From assembly GCA_022578605.1 (NCBI GenBank), contig MU394093.1:291179-355178 (forward strand): a DNA stretch of 64,000 nucleotides, in the 5' to 3' direction. Below the pieces are notes generated by a model. That model was not told the origin of the DNA, ran no database searches, and was given only the letters and a program-made list of their open reading frames with translations. Position 1 is the stretch's first letter. The number at the start of each line of letters is the position of its first letter. The position numbers and the translations under genes are program-made. Shown here in pieces: positions 1 to 12,469 of the stretch. This DNA is from Camillea tinctor (Eukaryota; Ascomycota; Sordariomycetes; Xylariales; Xylariaceae).

Positions 1-128
1 CACAAAGCTGTCCATATCCATGATGATGATCCAAGAACAGAAGCAGAGAGACAGAGAGAGTCGTGTGCCGGGCAGAGAAAATTAGAAGAGGAAAAAAGCT
101 ATCAAATTTTTTCTGGGCCGATGTTTGC

Positions 129-152
129 TCTCTCTCTCTCTCTCTCTCTCTC
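129..152. repeat. (CT)12 microsatellite
   Basis: An uninterrupted run of CT dinucleotides in the gene-free left flank. It is a simple slippage repeat with no gene nearby that I can support. Confidence 0.9.
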
Positions 153-3100
153 AACCTCCGCTAAGGCCGTGTGACGATGGACAGAGATAACTAGGCTCTG
201 TTCTGTTTCGTATTGTCTACTCTTCGGTTCGTACTTGTGCGATGGGTTCACAATTGACAATATGTCCAATGTCCAATATTGGGTGTCCCGGGTGGAATTA
301 TCAGTGACAAGAGTGGTGACGGGAGTGACTATGAGAATTTGTTTGTCACAGACTGTGTTGACTAAGGTTGTTGTTGTGGTGGTGAGAAGTGAACGTATAT
401 TGACTGGTGGACAAAATGTACCGGAGAAAAAATGGGAATGTAATGAGAGAAAGGAATGGAAAGCGTCCCTAGGCCGCAAAGTAAAGAAGAGAGGGCAGGT
501 ACAAGAAGGAAAAGTGAGGATAGATGAGAAAAAAAGGTGGTGAGTGTGGCAGTGATAAAAAGGGTCACGGAGAGAGAGAGAAAGAGAGGAAGCGACAACC
601 TTACTTACTGTGGTACAAGGAGGGACCCAGAATTTGCTAGTGTGGGGAGGTCACCCCATGTATAAAACAGGAAGGTTGAAGGGATTTAATTGGTTGCAGA
701 GGTCCGGGGTGAGATTCGGATTGTGTCGTGCAGCATCCACACATAGCTGGATGGCAAATGGAAGGAGAGGATGAAGAATAGGTAATGTACTGCACCTTCC
801 CTTCCTTACTAACTTATCTACCTTCTACCGTATCGATGTACCTACCTATCTTACATATGTATAGCAATAATAAGGAGGAAGGGGCGAAGGAAGGAGAAAA
901 CGAAGAGCAAGAAGAAGAGCCTTAGGGTAGTACCAACTCTTTCTTCTTTATCTCTTCCATTTGTTAGGCAAGTATGCATACGTGCATACTAAGAGAGAGA
1001 GAGAGAGAAAAGAAGGAGAAGTCGCAGCATCGCAACAATATACATAGGTTATTAAATTAGTATATATTAGGTTAAATGCTCATATATAGAAGACCTCGCT
1101 GCGTTTCCATACCTCAGCCCCCAAATATTACGACAACTTTAATATATGCAAGACCGCGCACAACGCGTACTGGAAGCAAGGCACCTTGGCTACCTTTTTA
1201 CCTATGCTGTTACGATAATAATACTTATCTGCCCCCCTCTCTCCCCCTCCCTCTGTAGTGTGAAATAAATCCCCCGAGCCAACTAGGCCAAGCCTCAGCT
1301 CTTTTGCATGAACGACCTCGTCTAATATGGAAGTTAGGCGGTTCTCAGGGCCGATCAGAGAAGGCATGTCGTCAATGCAATTGTATTAGTGACAAGGGGT
1401 CACGCCTATCAGCGAAAAGCCTTCCATCATCCTCTAATTCGCCGTGGTGGGTGATCGTCACAGGGAACAAGTCGCATGCAAGAAAAGAACCGCATCCTAG
1501 TTAGCTGCTTACGTACACAAACTACGCTAGCAGTAATGTAATTGTTACAAGTTTGTCACATGGTCCACCAACTCGATTATCTTTAGGGCGCATTAAATAG
1601 ATGGGCAAGTGCCCGTAATAAAATAGCTCAAGTTAGGAGTTGATTCAAAATTTCCATCTTTCTCTCTCTCTCCTTTTTTCTTTCTTTTACTTTTTTCTCT
1701 TTCTCCTTCATTTCATTTTAAGCGACCTTCAAGCATGTGTTCTCGAATCAAGTGAAGAAAACTCGGAAACCCAAAGACCTGCGACAGTGATGGGTCCCTC
1801 GCTGTAGGCGCTTGCTCACTCTTTAGTGTCGTCACTAGCACGATAAGTGATAGATCTCCTACCCGTTCAGGCTATTCCCTAGGGTTTCATCATCGAACGC
1901 TATCTCTGATTGGACAGCAATAGTAAGAATCGTCATTTAAGCCAAGGTCATTCATTCTTCTTCAAACCTAATTCACTGCCCAGTGTAACTTGACATAACC
2001 GTACCGGCAGCGTCGTGTTACCACCGATAACACGTACCTGTCGTCATAGCTATGTGCTAACCTACATGTAGTGCTACGTTGGCATTGCTGCTGCACTGAA
2101 TGTGGTGTAGTGAAAGACTTTGTAGGAGGGGAGGTACGTAGGTATTAGGTATGTAGGTATGTTAGGCACCTCTATGTAGGATGATAAATTTAGTAATCTG
2201 CACCAGATGCATCCATTCTACGTACATATGTAGTGTATGGACGTAGTGTGTACTTAGTGGTGTAACCTAGGTGCTATTCATCCCTGCTCATTTCAATATC
2301 CCTTTCCCCCTGCCAAACCGCTAAACATCGCGACCCGCGTTTCATCTTGACAGCCGAATGGACATACAACAATGGCTAGGTATTCTGCCTCTCATTCCTG
2401 TTTGCTAGACTGGACCTTACCGACAACTACACTACTCTACACTAGGTGAAATGATCAGACGACATGATCATTCCTATTACACCAGGTAGGTTAGGAAACA
2501 TACACTATTCCGTTCCGTTCGGTCCTAAGTGATATAAAATAGGCATGAAGAGCATGCAAGGCACACCCACCGATGCGACTAACAGACGGGATAGGCTATA
2601 TTAGTTGAGGGAATTGAATTGATGTTCCAGCTATTATCACAAGATTCCATCTCCATTCATTTGACCCAACTCGGAGACTTAACGTTAGGTACCCTATCAG
2701 CATCGTGTAGCATGCCAAAACCAGCCCCCTGAAAAGGAGGTAACTCGGTTATATGTAATGTAGATACCTACCTAGGTTCTGGCCTAGATGCCAAATCTAG
2801 TAGGTTATATCTCCCTGTTCTCTCTTCTCTTGTCTGCTCTTCTCATATATACTTTTCTTCTTCGCTTTCTTTCCGTTTGACTTTCTCCTCGCGACTTTCT
2901 ACCTAGAGCGTATAGCGGGCGTGGAGTATAAGACTACATTTAACCCAGTTTAGAATAGCTTGCATCTTCGAGAATTCTTCCGATCTTTATTATATTCACC
3001 AGCTTTCTCTGTTACCTACTAGTGTAGGCTTACGTTGGAATATAAATGACACATCCTGAGCCTGAGCACATCCTTGAGAGCTGAGACTGACCAGTAGTAC

Positions 3101-6100
3101 GCCCTGATACCCAATCAGCCTCTAAAGAGTACTTTGAAAATTCGACAAACGTCAATTCTCTAGGTCTTGGCTACGTGAACCAAAAGTTTCTAGTTGTCTT
3201 TCGTTTACCATATTCTTCTCTTTCCGGGCAAATTTGTTTCGTTCATCCGCACTTACAAGAAGAAATAGTCACTGCAACGGGCACTATCGTCCGATGGCAG
3301 AATTACCTCGGTAGGCTCGAGTAATATTCAAGACTACCGGCACGACATATAAATATAGGAGATGGTGATTTTTATAAGGAGGCGTGTACATGATCATGTG
3401 TAAAGCAACGTATCTCAAGTAACTAAGCACCTACATATCTAGCCGAATCATTCTATTTACTTGTTAAACAATTAAATATTCTATTACCCCCCAAAATTAT
3501 ACCACACATACATTTCTTTTACAGTCCGTATAACAGTTTATCGATGTCTAGTTAGGCTTTCATGCGACCCCCTATTCTATGTCACAGGCCTAGAACGAAG
3601 TTACTCGGGGACGTCAAACAGCATTATAAGATGGAAGTGCCTAGTAAAATAGGAATATAAAAGGGGCTTGCAAGTGCTCCGAGACATTTTTTAAAGAGCG
3701 TTTTCAGCGATTATACTCAGCTTAAAAGTAACCGTTTACTCCCGCACCTTTCTCAATCCGCTTTATGACCCCTTTATGTGCTTTAATCACATTATTATGC
3801 CAGCTAGTACAAACTCTTCAACTATAAATTATCGAGCTCATCATTACGATCCCTCCCAAGTATAGGCTCGCTGTAGTAACAGTAGCAACAACAGTCGATC
3901 AAAGGAGATAGGATGAATACGCATCGATGCCACCATAGGTGTACACGGAGTAGCAGCTTCTTGTATACTTAATTTATATTACCTGGTACCGAAGTTTGAA
4001 TCACAATGTCTTCACGTTAGTCCCAGCATATTATCCCATAAACCACTTAAATCTAATCCCTAATGGTACACAAGGTACCAGTCAAAAAAAAGGGGGACAA
4101 TTACCTAGGTATACTATAAAATAGTATAGCCTACCTAGTTATACCTAACATAGCTAGATATGTAAATGACTATATAGTTGGTATTTGTATTGAACAAGGC
4201 AGTTTGTTGCCAACACTATTGAAAGCAACTTTATTGAATTATATAGGTAGGTTGGTATTGGAATTTTCAACAACCTGGCCTGGACCATACCATAATCCGA
4301 ACCAGGTCTTAATATACTCGTAGACCTACCCCAGGTTTTGCTTAGTCATAGGAGATGGTGCCAAGCTATAAGATACCAGTATCACATTGATTCGCTTCAA
4401 CAATTTAAAGTGCCGGCACGTTCTATCCGCATATGAAGCACAGGTATTATGGGTTCGGACTTAGCAGATTATTGCCTTCCCCTCCCTCTGACGTAACATT
4501 AATTAGGATAGGCCCCTCCTTATAGACTCCGCATCGGAGCTCTAGCACAGTTGAATTAGCAGGGTATCGTGTATTCGTAGAGTCAACGGGATACTTAGGT
4601 AGGAATACCTTGGATCTACCGTTTTGTGTCCGAGCTCCAATAGAATATAGATACCGGATCTAAGATTAGGTATGTTGTTACTCTCTACACCATCCAGCTT
4701 ACCTAGTAGTGTCAGGTGGTATCTAGATATATTTATTTTACGGTCATCCCTGTATTCACTTTAGAGACATTCCTGGTTACGAATCATTAAAGTACTAGCG
4801 AAGGAATCTGGGGAATAAATTATATTTGTGCCGAGTCGTACTCCATCCATTCCCACTAACCTAGCAGCGTTTACAGGGGAGAAGAGCGTAGTGATCAGTA
4901 ATATAAAAAACATCCTAGCTAATCGTCTATTTCTAGGATTTTAGTTTAGTAGTCATTGGACGTGGCCTATAGAAGGGACAGGCAAAGGCTTGCCGTCGAC
5001 TCGTATGGGACCCTCGTTTTCTCCACTTCCCGAACGATATACTAGCAGTGTGGAAGTTAGGGAAAAAGCAAGGCCCGGTGGACAATACCTAGGACAAATT
5101 GAAACGATATCGTAGGTAAATGATGATAGGATTTAGAGGGGAGGGGGAAACAGCACACGCAAATATGTTGCGTCATCCCACGGGACATTCTGTCCACGTC
5201 TGTAGATGAGGTGAAAAAGAAATCCTACATCAATCACGTTTACGAGAGATGCCTGTGGTAATTTACAAACCCCCTTGGCTTATCGTCGATCTTCGCTAAA
5301 AATAATATGTCAATAGATAGGAACATTTGTTTTGACGCCACTGAGCCGCATGGCAAGATCCCGTAGTCTACATAAGTAGTACGTTCACTTTGAATCCGGA
5401 ATCGTGTGGAAGTCATAGTACTAGACGGTAGAGAGAAGCTCCCCTTTCCAGCTGAATGAAAGAAATAGATAGGCAAGCTCTAATTTTCTTGATTCTAACT
5501 GGCGATCTGATTCAGACAAACGTGTGAATAAATGAGGGAAACCAGAAAAAGAATCCACCATGCTACTTAGATGGACTAAGAACCACGGTGTTGTTTCACG
5601 ATACGAGTAAAATTCCTTGCCACGGTATCCGCCGTGCAAACGTATAGCAATGATTCGTACGAGCCGGTGAAGGACAAAGAACGCGTTTACATACCAATAC
5701 TAATAACAGAGTAAAAGCCCTCGGTGAGAAATGCTTGCTATCTGGGTCTTGCTATCGTGGCCCACAAAGGTGGTACGGTATGCATTAATATCTTTATGGA
5801 CTTACCTTACTATTGCCTCCATCTCGGTTTTCTCGGTTTCGGGTAGGCGGTAGGCTAGATAATCCTGTTCTCCAACCTGGTACTTGAACTAGACTCGCTA
5901 ATTACCGCCAACGACGAGATAAAGCTAACAACCTGACACCTACCAAAGGTCTATACCCTCGTCCTATAGAAATATTCATGAGAAATGTAGCCGTTGTGAT
6001 GGAGGTCTATAGATTTGGTTTGATAAGCATATAGGCCGGTAACGGATAGTACACTGGTGATAAGCGGTAGCATTATGACCACATATATTAGTACCAGCAT

Positions 6101-7488
6101 CTCCGAAGCATCCCCCTTTAGGGTTGAGAGGTCCAAATAAGCCAAGAATGTAACAGGGTCCTTAGGCAATACGTAATTAGATAGCCAAATATACCAGGTT
6201 TAAGGGTGGACAAAAACATGTCTGATGCTAGCTTAAAGCGTACTGCCTTGGTATTCCTCGTCTCGCTATATCGATATATATATCAATATATATATGTATG
6301 TATACTTATATGTATATCTGTGTCTAGGATATACTAATATCATAGTGGTAGTAATATTTACTCGTTAAGGTTGTTTGTACCATCTATATTCTTCCCGTGT
6401 TGTCTTATTCCCCTTTCGCCCTTCTAAACTTGGTGAGGTTTAATTCGGGTCCCGGACAATTTCAGGCCGATTATATTCATTGCATTTTGCCGTTCACCCA
6501 GGCACAGAAAAGTGACCGACTAAATAAACACGTGGGACAGAAAAAGAAAAAGAAACATACACATGTAAGTGATGTATATAACATAGGTACCTGAGGTTAA
6601 GGCAAATAAATATACAATAACTATACCTCTCTCTATATATATATCCATTTAGGATTGGATAATTTGATTGAACCGTATGGCCGAAGGGGGAAAAAATAAA
6701 GAGCAATTCAATAGAAATATGGGAAATGGATACTCATGGATATAGGTTAGGTATGGTTCATTTTCGCCCCCTCCCACCCCCAATTCTTTTTTCTTCTTCG
6801 CCGACTGTGCTGTCTCCCCCTTTTGAAGATCATCTTGCGATGCTTTTTCCCGAGTCGAATGACTAATCAATTAGTTTAGTAGGTTTATGTGTGTTGTGGT
6901 TCTTAGTTGTACACAGATACCAGGTAAGGGGACTTTGATTGGTTATTTTGTAGCGTACAGCGTACGGCTTTTGCTTGTAAGTTAGGGTCGGTCCAGCTAG
7001 GGAGAGAGGGAAAAAAATAAATAAAAATAAAAATAGGGATCGGGGAGGGGAATGCTACCTCTTAGTATACTTAGATAGTGCAGTATGTCTAGGTAGTGTA
7101 GTGTAGAAGGAAGGGAGGGGTTCAAGTTCATGATGCGGGTGGTATTATTGCTATTCGATAAGAAGGTAAGCGGTCATGCAAGCCAAGAAATAGAGCCAAG
7201 GGGTGTTTAAATTGGGTGGTGACAGGTGACGACATTGGGTGTAGCGACGTCAGTGTGATTCGGCATGTCTCTGCGTCTATGGGAGGGCCTAGAACACAAC
7301 CTGGAACGTCGAGAACCCCCCATCTCCTCCCTCCCCTCTACACTAGGTAGTTACACCTCCTTTTAACCTTTTGTAATACATAAATGCATATGGAGTACAT
7401 ACCCAAAAAGAGGTATTATACATACGATTTCATTGTCTTCCTGGCCGGGCATCGTCTTCTTATCCTCCTTCTTTTTATACATCTGTCT

Positions 7489-7512
7489 ATTTATTTATTT
7501 ATTTATTTATTT
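7489..7512. repeat. (ATTT)6 microsatellite
   Basis: Six perfect tandem ATTT units in the gene-free left flank. Confidence 0.9.
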
Positions 7513-8379
7513 GTATGATAGATAATGCGGCTAGGCTGGATAGGTGATATACTTATACACGGTTGTAAAACGCATACCGAAAGGAAAACGTGTATCTATT
7601 TAAGTGGAAACCCTTTCTTTATCCAATTATTGATGCAGCATTAGATAGATCCATTATACTAACAGTAGGGGGGGGAGGGAGGGTGTTATCGAGTTATCCA
7701 ACCTATCATGTCACGTGGAATCGCATGCATGTGTCGCCTTTTTTGCATACATCCATAACCTACATAAATACCTACTTCACGATTCATACAGGGTCCAAGG
7801 CCTACACTAGTTGTACATTAGGTTAGATAAGTCTAGTGTATGCACCAATTATCTAAGTAATAGAAGTTTAGAAACCTTAGAAGTCTTGGGAGTCGCGAGT
7901 TTAGGTAGTTTTACATTGCACACTACCTACACCACAGAGTACCTACCTAGTAGTTGTAAGGTTAGTGTGGTGTGCACATGCTAATGTAAGGTAAGTAAGG
8001 GTCGTAAGGGTCGTAAGGGTCTGTACTGTGTTGCAGTCAGATCCAAGCGTCTGGAAGCTGTTAACTGTGGACCGGGGAGACGTTTGTTAGGGGAGATTTT
8101 GGCAGGATGGGGTGAGCCCTTGACCTAGGCTGGGGAGAGATCTGCGGGTAATAAGAATGAAAAAAAAAAAACCTAGGCTCCGGTCGATTTTCTAGGTGGT
8201 CGTAGGTATCGGAGGTAGAGAAAACTGGTAGGGGATACGTTCAAGTGTGGGTAAGCGGTAATACGTCACAGTACGTTCCAATGAGTCAATGATACCTTTC
8301 CCTCTCGAGGAAAGTACTGCTCAGCTCAAGTACCCAGTATATAGGTAGAGAGAGAAGGCACAACATCTGACTTTACCTA

Positions 8380-8510
8380 ACTTATTTACTATAGGTATGT
8401 ATCTTACCTACTATGTAGGTACCTATATACATGTACATAGTAGTGTACATACCCACCGGTACCTACCGTACCTACCTAACCTACTTACTACATAGTAAGT
8501 ACTACACACT
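8380..8510. repeat. Dense TACC/GGTA palindromic cluster
   Basis: About 130 bases made almost wholly of TACCTA, TAGGTA, GTACAT and TACTATGTA words on both strands, so the strand can fold on itself in many registers. It is the densest local example of the intergenic TACC/GGTA repeat family seen across the window. No coding sequence overlaps it. Confidence 0.6.
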
Positions 8511-8953
8511 ACGTCTGCAAGCGCAAGTGCCCCGGGAAGCTTTGCCGTTACTCGACCCTCCAAACTCTTTTTTCTCGACTTTTTTTTTTATTCCCTTTCT
8601 CATCTCCAGCTTCGTCTCTTGGTATATGAGGGGGGGGAGTTTAGGGTAACAAGCAACATATAACAACGCGGCGCGACAAGACCAAACCTCCGGACCAAAA
8701 AAAAAACAAAAACAAAACAAAACACAGAAAAAAATAAATAAATAAGAGAAGACAAAGAAACAACAATATTCATTTGAGGGATAACAAACCATCATCATAA
8801 CTCATCTTCTTAAGTTCGCTTCGCTCCTTTACATACCTTAAACATCGTCGGAAAACTGGAGAACCTGAGACTAAAAAAAAAAAAAAAAGGACATCCACCG
8901 GCAATGAAAGACTAAAAAAAAGACCGACAAGAAAAAAAAGGTGCACAAGATTC

Positions 8954-8992
8954 CCGTCCCAGTCCCAGTTCTAGTTCCAGTCCCAGTCTCAG
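8954..8992 (+). repeat. Hexameric CCCAGT-type minisatellite in leader
   Basis: Five to six degenerate tandem copies of a CCCAGT/TCCAGT hexamer about 215-250 bases upstream of the PRP24 start codon, followed at about 9094-9118 by three copies of a CTCGCTC-like heptamer. Both lie in what should be the pyrimidine-rich promoter or 5' leader of that gene. Confidence 0.65.
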
Positions 8993-9205
8993 GTCCCCCC
9001 CGTCCCCCGTCTCCGTCGCGTGTTGATCATTTCCATCCATTGTTCACATAACATAGCGAGAAAAAGATCTCTCTACACACGTGTCGCCTCAACCCTCGCT
9101 CCTCGCTCCTCGCTCCATCTTCGTTCCTGGGACTTTCGATCGTGCAAACCCCTACTTTAAACACATGCGGACGTCCGACCAGCCTTTGCGCAGATCCAAC
9201 CCAAA

Positions 9206-12200
9206 ATGGCGAATCCCGTTGGAGAGGATAATTGGCTAGCCTACGTCGAGGAGGAGAGTCGCCGTGCCTCCGATCTCGAGTCTCGTGTTAAGGTTGTCGA
9301 GCTTTTCAAGAATGCCGTCTCTTCGGAGCCCGGCAGCCTGAAGATCTGGCTAGCCTACTGCGAGTGGTTCTGGTCGCTTTTCATTGATTGCCAGAGCAGC
9401 GAGGCTGGCTGGCCTGAGGAGGAGCAGATGCTAGGCCGCGAGCTCTTCTCTTTCGATGCCGCCCTCAGTCTGTGGAGTGACGGGTATGAGGCTATCAAGT
9501 ACCGCATCAACGACAGCCACGAGTTCTGGAACCGTTGGATTTCCATCGAGTTGGATCAGCTGGCCCGAACCCGAACTCCCAGCGGCGTCAAGCGCATATC
9601 CCACCTGTACCGAGACCGGCTCCAGGTCCCCCATGCCACCTGGGACATGACCTCTCAGATGTTTTCGAGCTTCCTAAGTACCTACAACAACGCTGCGTAC
9701 GAGTCCGAGTTCAAGGAGGTTACTGCCAGTGCCCAAGATGCGAAACGTGCCTACGAGCTTCGCGAACCGCACGAGCTTCAGCTTAGCCGCGCTGCCAGGT
9801 CTGCCGACCTAGAATCCCACAAGTCCAAGATGAAGGAATACCTAGACTGGGAGATGATTCAGACCAAGGCGTCCGGCTACCATACCATGGCCGTCGCGCT
9901 TGGCCTGGGTCTCTACTCCAGAGCCGTCAGCGGTGTTTTTGCCTTTGATGACGATGTGTGGTGCAATTTCGCTGTTTACTTGACCAGCCTGCACCACCAT
10001 GCCAGAACTTCGCAGGTGCACTACGCTTTGCCCAACTTGCTCGACTTCTTCCAGAGGGCGACGGCACATTGTCCCTGGGCTGGCCCGCTATGGTCTAGGT
10101 ACATTCTTACTGCCGAGGGGGCTGGCTTACCCTTTCATAGCATCGAATCCATCAAGCATGCGGCCACTAACACCAAAGCTCTCGACAAGAATGGGATGAC
10201 GGGGGTTTTGGACATGTACAGCGCCTGGTGTGGGTTTCTGAAGCGCACTGCTATGGATCCCAATGCTTCGGAGGATGCTGCTGATGTCGCCGAGGTTGGG
10301 TTGCTCGCTGCCTTGGAGGACGTGGAGCTATGGGGGAAGCGACTTTACAAGGATGCGTATCGCGGGGATCCCCATTATCGCTTACAGCGTATTCTTATCC
10401 AGTTCCTGACCGAGGTAAAGAGTGATGTTAATGCAGCAAGGGTCCACTGGAATCGGATGGCGGAACAACCTTTGCTCGCCAACAGCTATGACTTCTGGCT
10501 CAACTACTACCTTTGGGAGATGATGGTTTACTCTTCTCAGCCCAAACCTCGAAGTCCTACGCCGGCCACGCCTATTGGCGACACTAAAGCTAGGCGGACC
10601 CCTGTCGTGGCGACGGCTGTCCTCCGGCGTGCCGTTACGCAACGATCGCTCGATTGGCCTGAGCGCGTCATGGAAGTATTCCTCCAGCACTGTAACGATT
10701 ACGAACAGCCCGAAACGCTCCATAATGCACTCGACACTGTCCATAAGGCTCGAAGGAGTGTCGCTAAACGCCGCGAACGTGAGAGCGCCGAGGCTGCTGC
10801 TGCCTACGCCGCCCAGGTACAGCAGGTGCAGGAGCAGGCACCCGCCACCTCCTCCCAAGACACGGCGATGCAAGGCTCACCTTCTAGTTCGAAGCGCAAG
10901 CGGGAGGCGACGCCTGGAGAATTGACGTATGGTGCAGCCAAAAGAGCGAAGAATATGGAGGTCAATGGCGCTGATGATACAGTCAACGAACAGAAACCTA
11001 AGCGCGATCGTGAGAACACTTCGATAATGGTTACCAATCTGCCCCCCGATGTCACCCAGACGGCCATCCGCAAGTACTTTAAGGAGTACGGACACATCAA
11101 TAATCTTGCCATCCGCAAGGAGTCTGACGGCGAGTCGTGTTCTGCGCTGGTTGAGTTCAGGTCTACTGGGGATGTGCAGTCAGCTCTCCTACGTGATGGG
11201 AAGTACTTCGGCCAGTTCCAGATCGCCGTCAAGCCAGGTACTGGTTTAACCATTTTCGTATCCAACTACCCCCCCGCTGCTGATGAGACATACATTCGCG
11301 ACATCTTTAAAAGTTGTGGTGAGATTTTCAGCATCCGCTGGCCATCCCTCAAGTACAATACCCACCGCCGCTTCTGCTACGTCTCTTTCACCGACCCAGA
11401 CGGTGCCTACAAAGCCACACAGTTGGATGGGAAGGTGCTGGATGAAAAATACAAGCTGCAGTCCAAATATTCCGATCCCGGTCACAAGAAAGGTCGCGAA
11501 GGCGCGGTTGCTGAGGGCCGTGAACTCAGAGTCAAGAATCTCGATAGCACCGCCGAGGAGGGTGACCTTCGTGTCATCTTCAGTAAGTACGGGAAGGTTA
11601 GTAACGTGCGCATCATCACAAACCTGAGCGGTCAGAATATTGGCACTGCGTACATTGCCTTCGAAACCAAAGATCAGGCTGAAAATGCTCTTGATCTCGA
11701 TAAGACTAAATTCAGGTCTCAAATCCTCCAAGTTGAGCTCAGCAAGGAGACAAACTTCAAGCCACACGCGACAAGTAAAGTCGATCGCGGCTCTGCGACA
11801 CCGTCGCCAGCGCCGACCGGGGATGGTGATGCGACTGTGCCGGACGAATACGGCGAATCCTACACTGGAAACCAAAAACCCACACCTAAAGAGATCCAAG
11901 AACGTACTTTAGCCATCATGAACATTCCCGACACTGTCAATGATGCTCGCGTCAGAGCCGTTGTAGAGAAGCATGGCGACGTTGTCAAGCTCGTTTTACG
12001 ACCAGATCACCAAGGTGCTATCGTCGAATTTTCTGACGCCGCGTCCACCGGTAAAGCAACACTGGGCCTGGAAGGAGCCGAGATCATACCTGGCCGTAAG
12101 TTGCGCGTCGGCAGCGTCCAGGACCTGTTCAAGGAAAAGAGTGAGAAACGGGAGGATAGAATTAGAATCGGAGGTGGGAAGACCTCTGGTGCTAAAGCAC

Positions 12201-12469
12201 AGCCCAATTTCATGCCACCAACCCAGATCGTGAAAAGGCCTGCGTTGGGCCGAGGCGGAGTAAAACGGGGGCTGGGCTTTGTAATACCAAAGCGAGATGG
12301 CAGGGAGGAAATCCCCAAGGCAGACACGAACGGCAAGGACGTTTTGACAACGGCAGCACCCCGAAGCAACGCGGACTTCAAAAAGATGTTCCTCGGCTCT
12401 TCGGGCAACGGCAGTGGTGCTGAAAGCGAGAAGGATAAGGCAAAGGCGAACGGGACTGGCAACAACTAA
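9206..12469 (+). CDS. prp24: U6 snRNP recycling factor Prp24/SART3-like
   Basis: Single-exon gene of 1087 aa. The family anneals U6 to U4 snRNA and recycles the U4/U6 snRNP in the nucleus. The N-terminal half (about residues 10-540) is helical with repeated W/Y/E patterns typical of HAT (half-TPR) repeats. A basic, Ala/Glu-rich linker with a KRKRE nuclear-localisation-like motif follows (about 540-600). Four RRM-type domains start at roughly residues 603, 680, 772 and 899. The extreme C terminus contains ADFKKMFLG (about 1056-1064), the short LSm-binding tail that is diagnostic of Prp24/SART3. Yeast Prp24 lacks the HAT half, so the layout matches SART3 and filamentous-fungal Prp24. The ATG in context AAAATGGCG is the first in frame. 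No intron is needed. Confidence 0.93.
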   Translation: MANPVGEDNWLAYVEEESRRASDLESRVKVVELFKNAVSSEPGSLKIWLAYCEWFWSLFIDCQSSEAGWPEEEQMLGRELFSFDAALSLWSDGYEAIKYRINDSHEFWNRWISIELDQLARTRTPSGVKRISHLYRDRLQVPHATWDMTSQMFSSFLSTYNNAAYESEFKEVTASAQDAKRAYELREPHELQLSRAARSADLESHKSKMKEYLDWEMIQTKASGYHTMAVALGLGLYSRAVSGVFAFDDDVWCNFAVYLTSLHHHARTSQVHYALPNLLDFFQRATAHCPWAGPLWSRYILTAEGAGLPFHSIESIKHAATNTKALDKNGMTGVLDMYSAWCGFLKRTAMDPNASEDAADVAEVGLLAALEDVELWGKRLYKDAYRGDPHYRLQRILIQFLTEVKSDVNAARVHWNRMAEQPLLANSYDFWLNYYLWEMMVYSSQPKPRSPTPATPIGDTKARRTPVVATAVLRRAVTQRSLDWPERVMEVFLQHCNDYEQPETLHNALDTVHKARRSVAKRRERESAEAAAAYAAQVQQVQEQAPATSSQDTAMQGSPSSSKRKREATPGELTYGAAKRAKNMEVNGADDTVNEQKPKRDRENTSIMVTNLPPDVTQTAIRKYFKEYGHINNLAIRKESDGESCSALVEFRSTGDVQSALLRDGKYFGQFQIAVKPGTGLTIFVSNYPPAADETYIRDIFKSCGEIFSIRWPSLKYNTHRRFCYVSFTDPDGAYKATQLDGKVLDEKYKLQSKYSDPGHKKGREGAVAEGRELRVKNLDSTAEEGDLRVIFSKYGKVSNVRIITNLSGQNIGTAYIAFETKDQAENALDLDKTKFRSQILQVELSKETNFKPHATSKVDRGSATPSPAPTGDGDATVPDEYGESYTGNQKPTPKEIQERTLAIMNIPDTVNDARVRAVVEKHGDVVKLVLRPDHQGAIVEFSDAASTGKATLGLEGAEIIPGRKLRVGSVQDLFKEKSEKREDRIRIGGGKTSGAKAQPNFMPPTQIVKRPALGRGGVKRGLGFVIPKRDGREEIPKADTNGKDVLTTAAPRSNADFKKMFLGSSGNGSGAESEKDKAKANGTGNN

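Larger units (their letters stand above)
1..9205. other. Gene-free 9.2-kb left flank
   Basis: No open frame here looks like protein-coding sequence. The frames are short, low in complexity and show no recognisable family or splice-joined continuation. The DNA is of mixed base composition rather than uniformly AT-rich, so it is not a RIP block like the right end. It holds homopolymer runs, (CT)n at about 129-152, (ATTT)6 at about 7489-7512, and many TACCTA/TAGGTA tracts with ACCTAGGT cores (for example 2265-2272, 2769-2776, 4103-4110 and the dense cluster at 8380-8510). The last 400 bases, rich in A runs and then pyrimidines, are probably the promoter and leader of the gene starting at 9206. 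A noncoding RNA cannot be excluded by eye. Confidence 0.6.

Noticed and set aside
1304..1504. Short frame with Cys and Arg residues resembling a zinc-finger fragment
   Set aside because: The cysteine spacing fits no known cluster, the frame is 66 aa and there is no spliced continuation.
10382..10873. 163-aa and similar antisense frames inside PRP24, and antisense frames in GCN1
   Set aside because: They are mirror frames of strongly conserved coding sequence with no independent signals.
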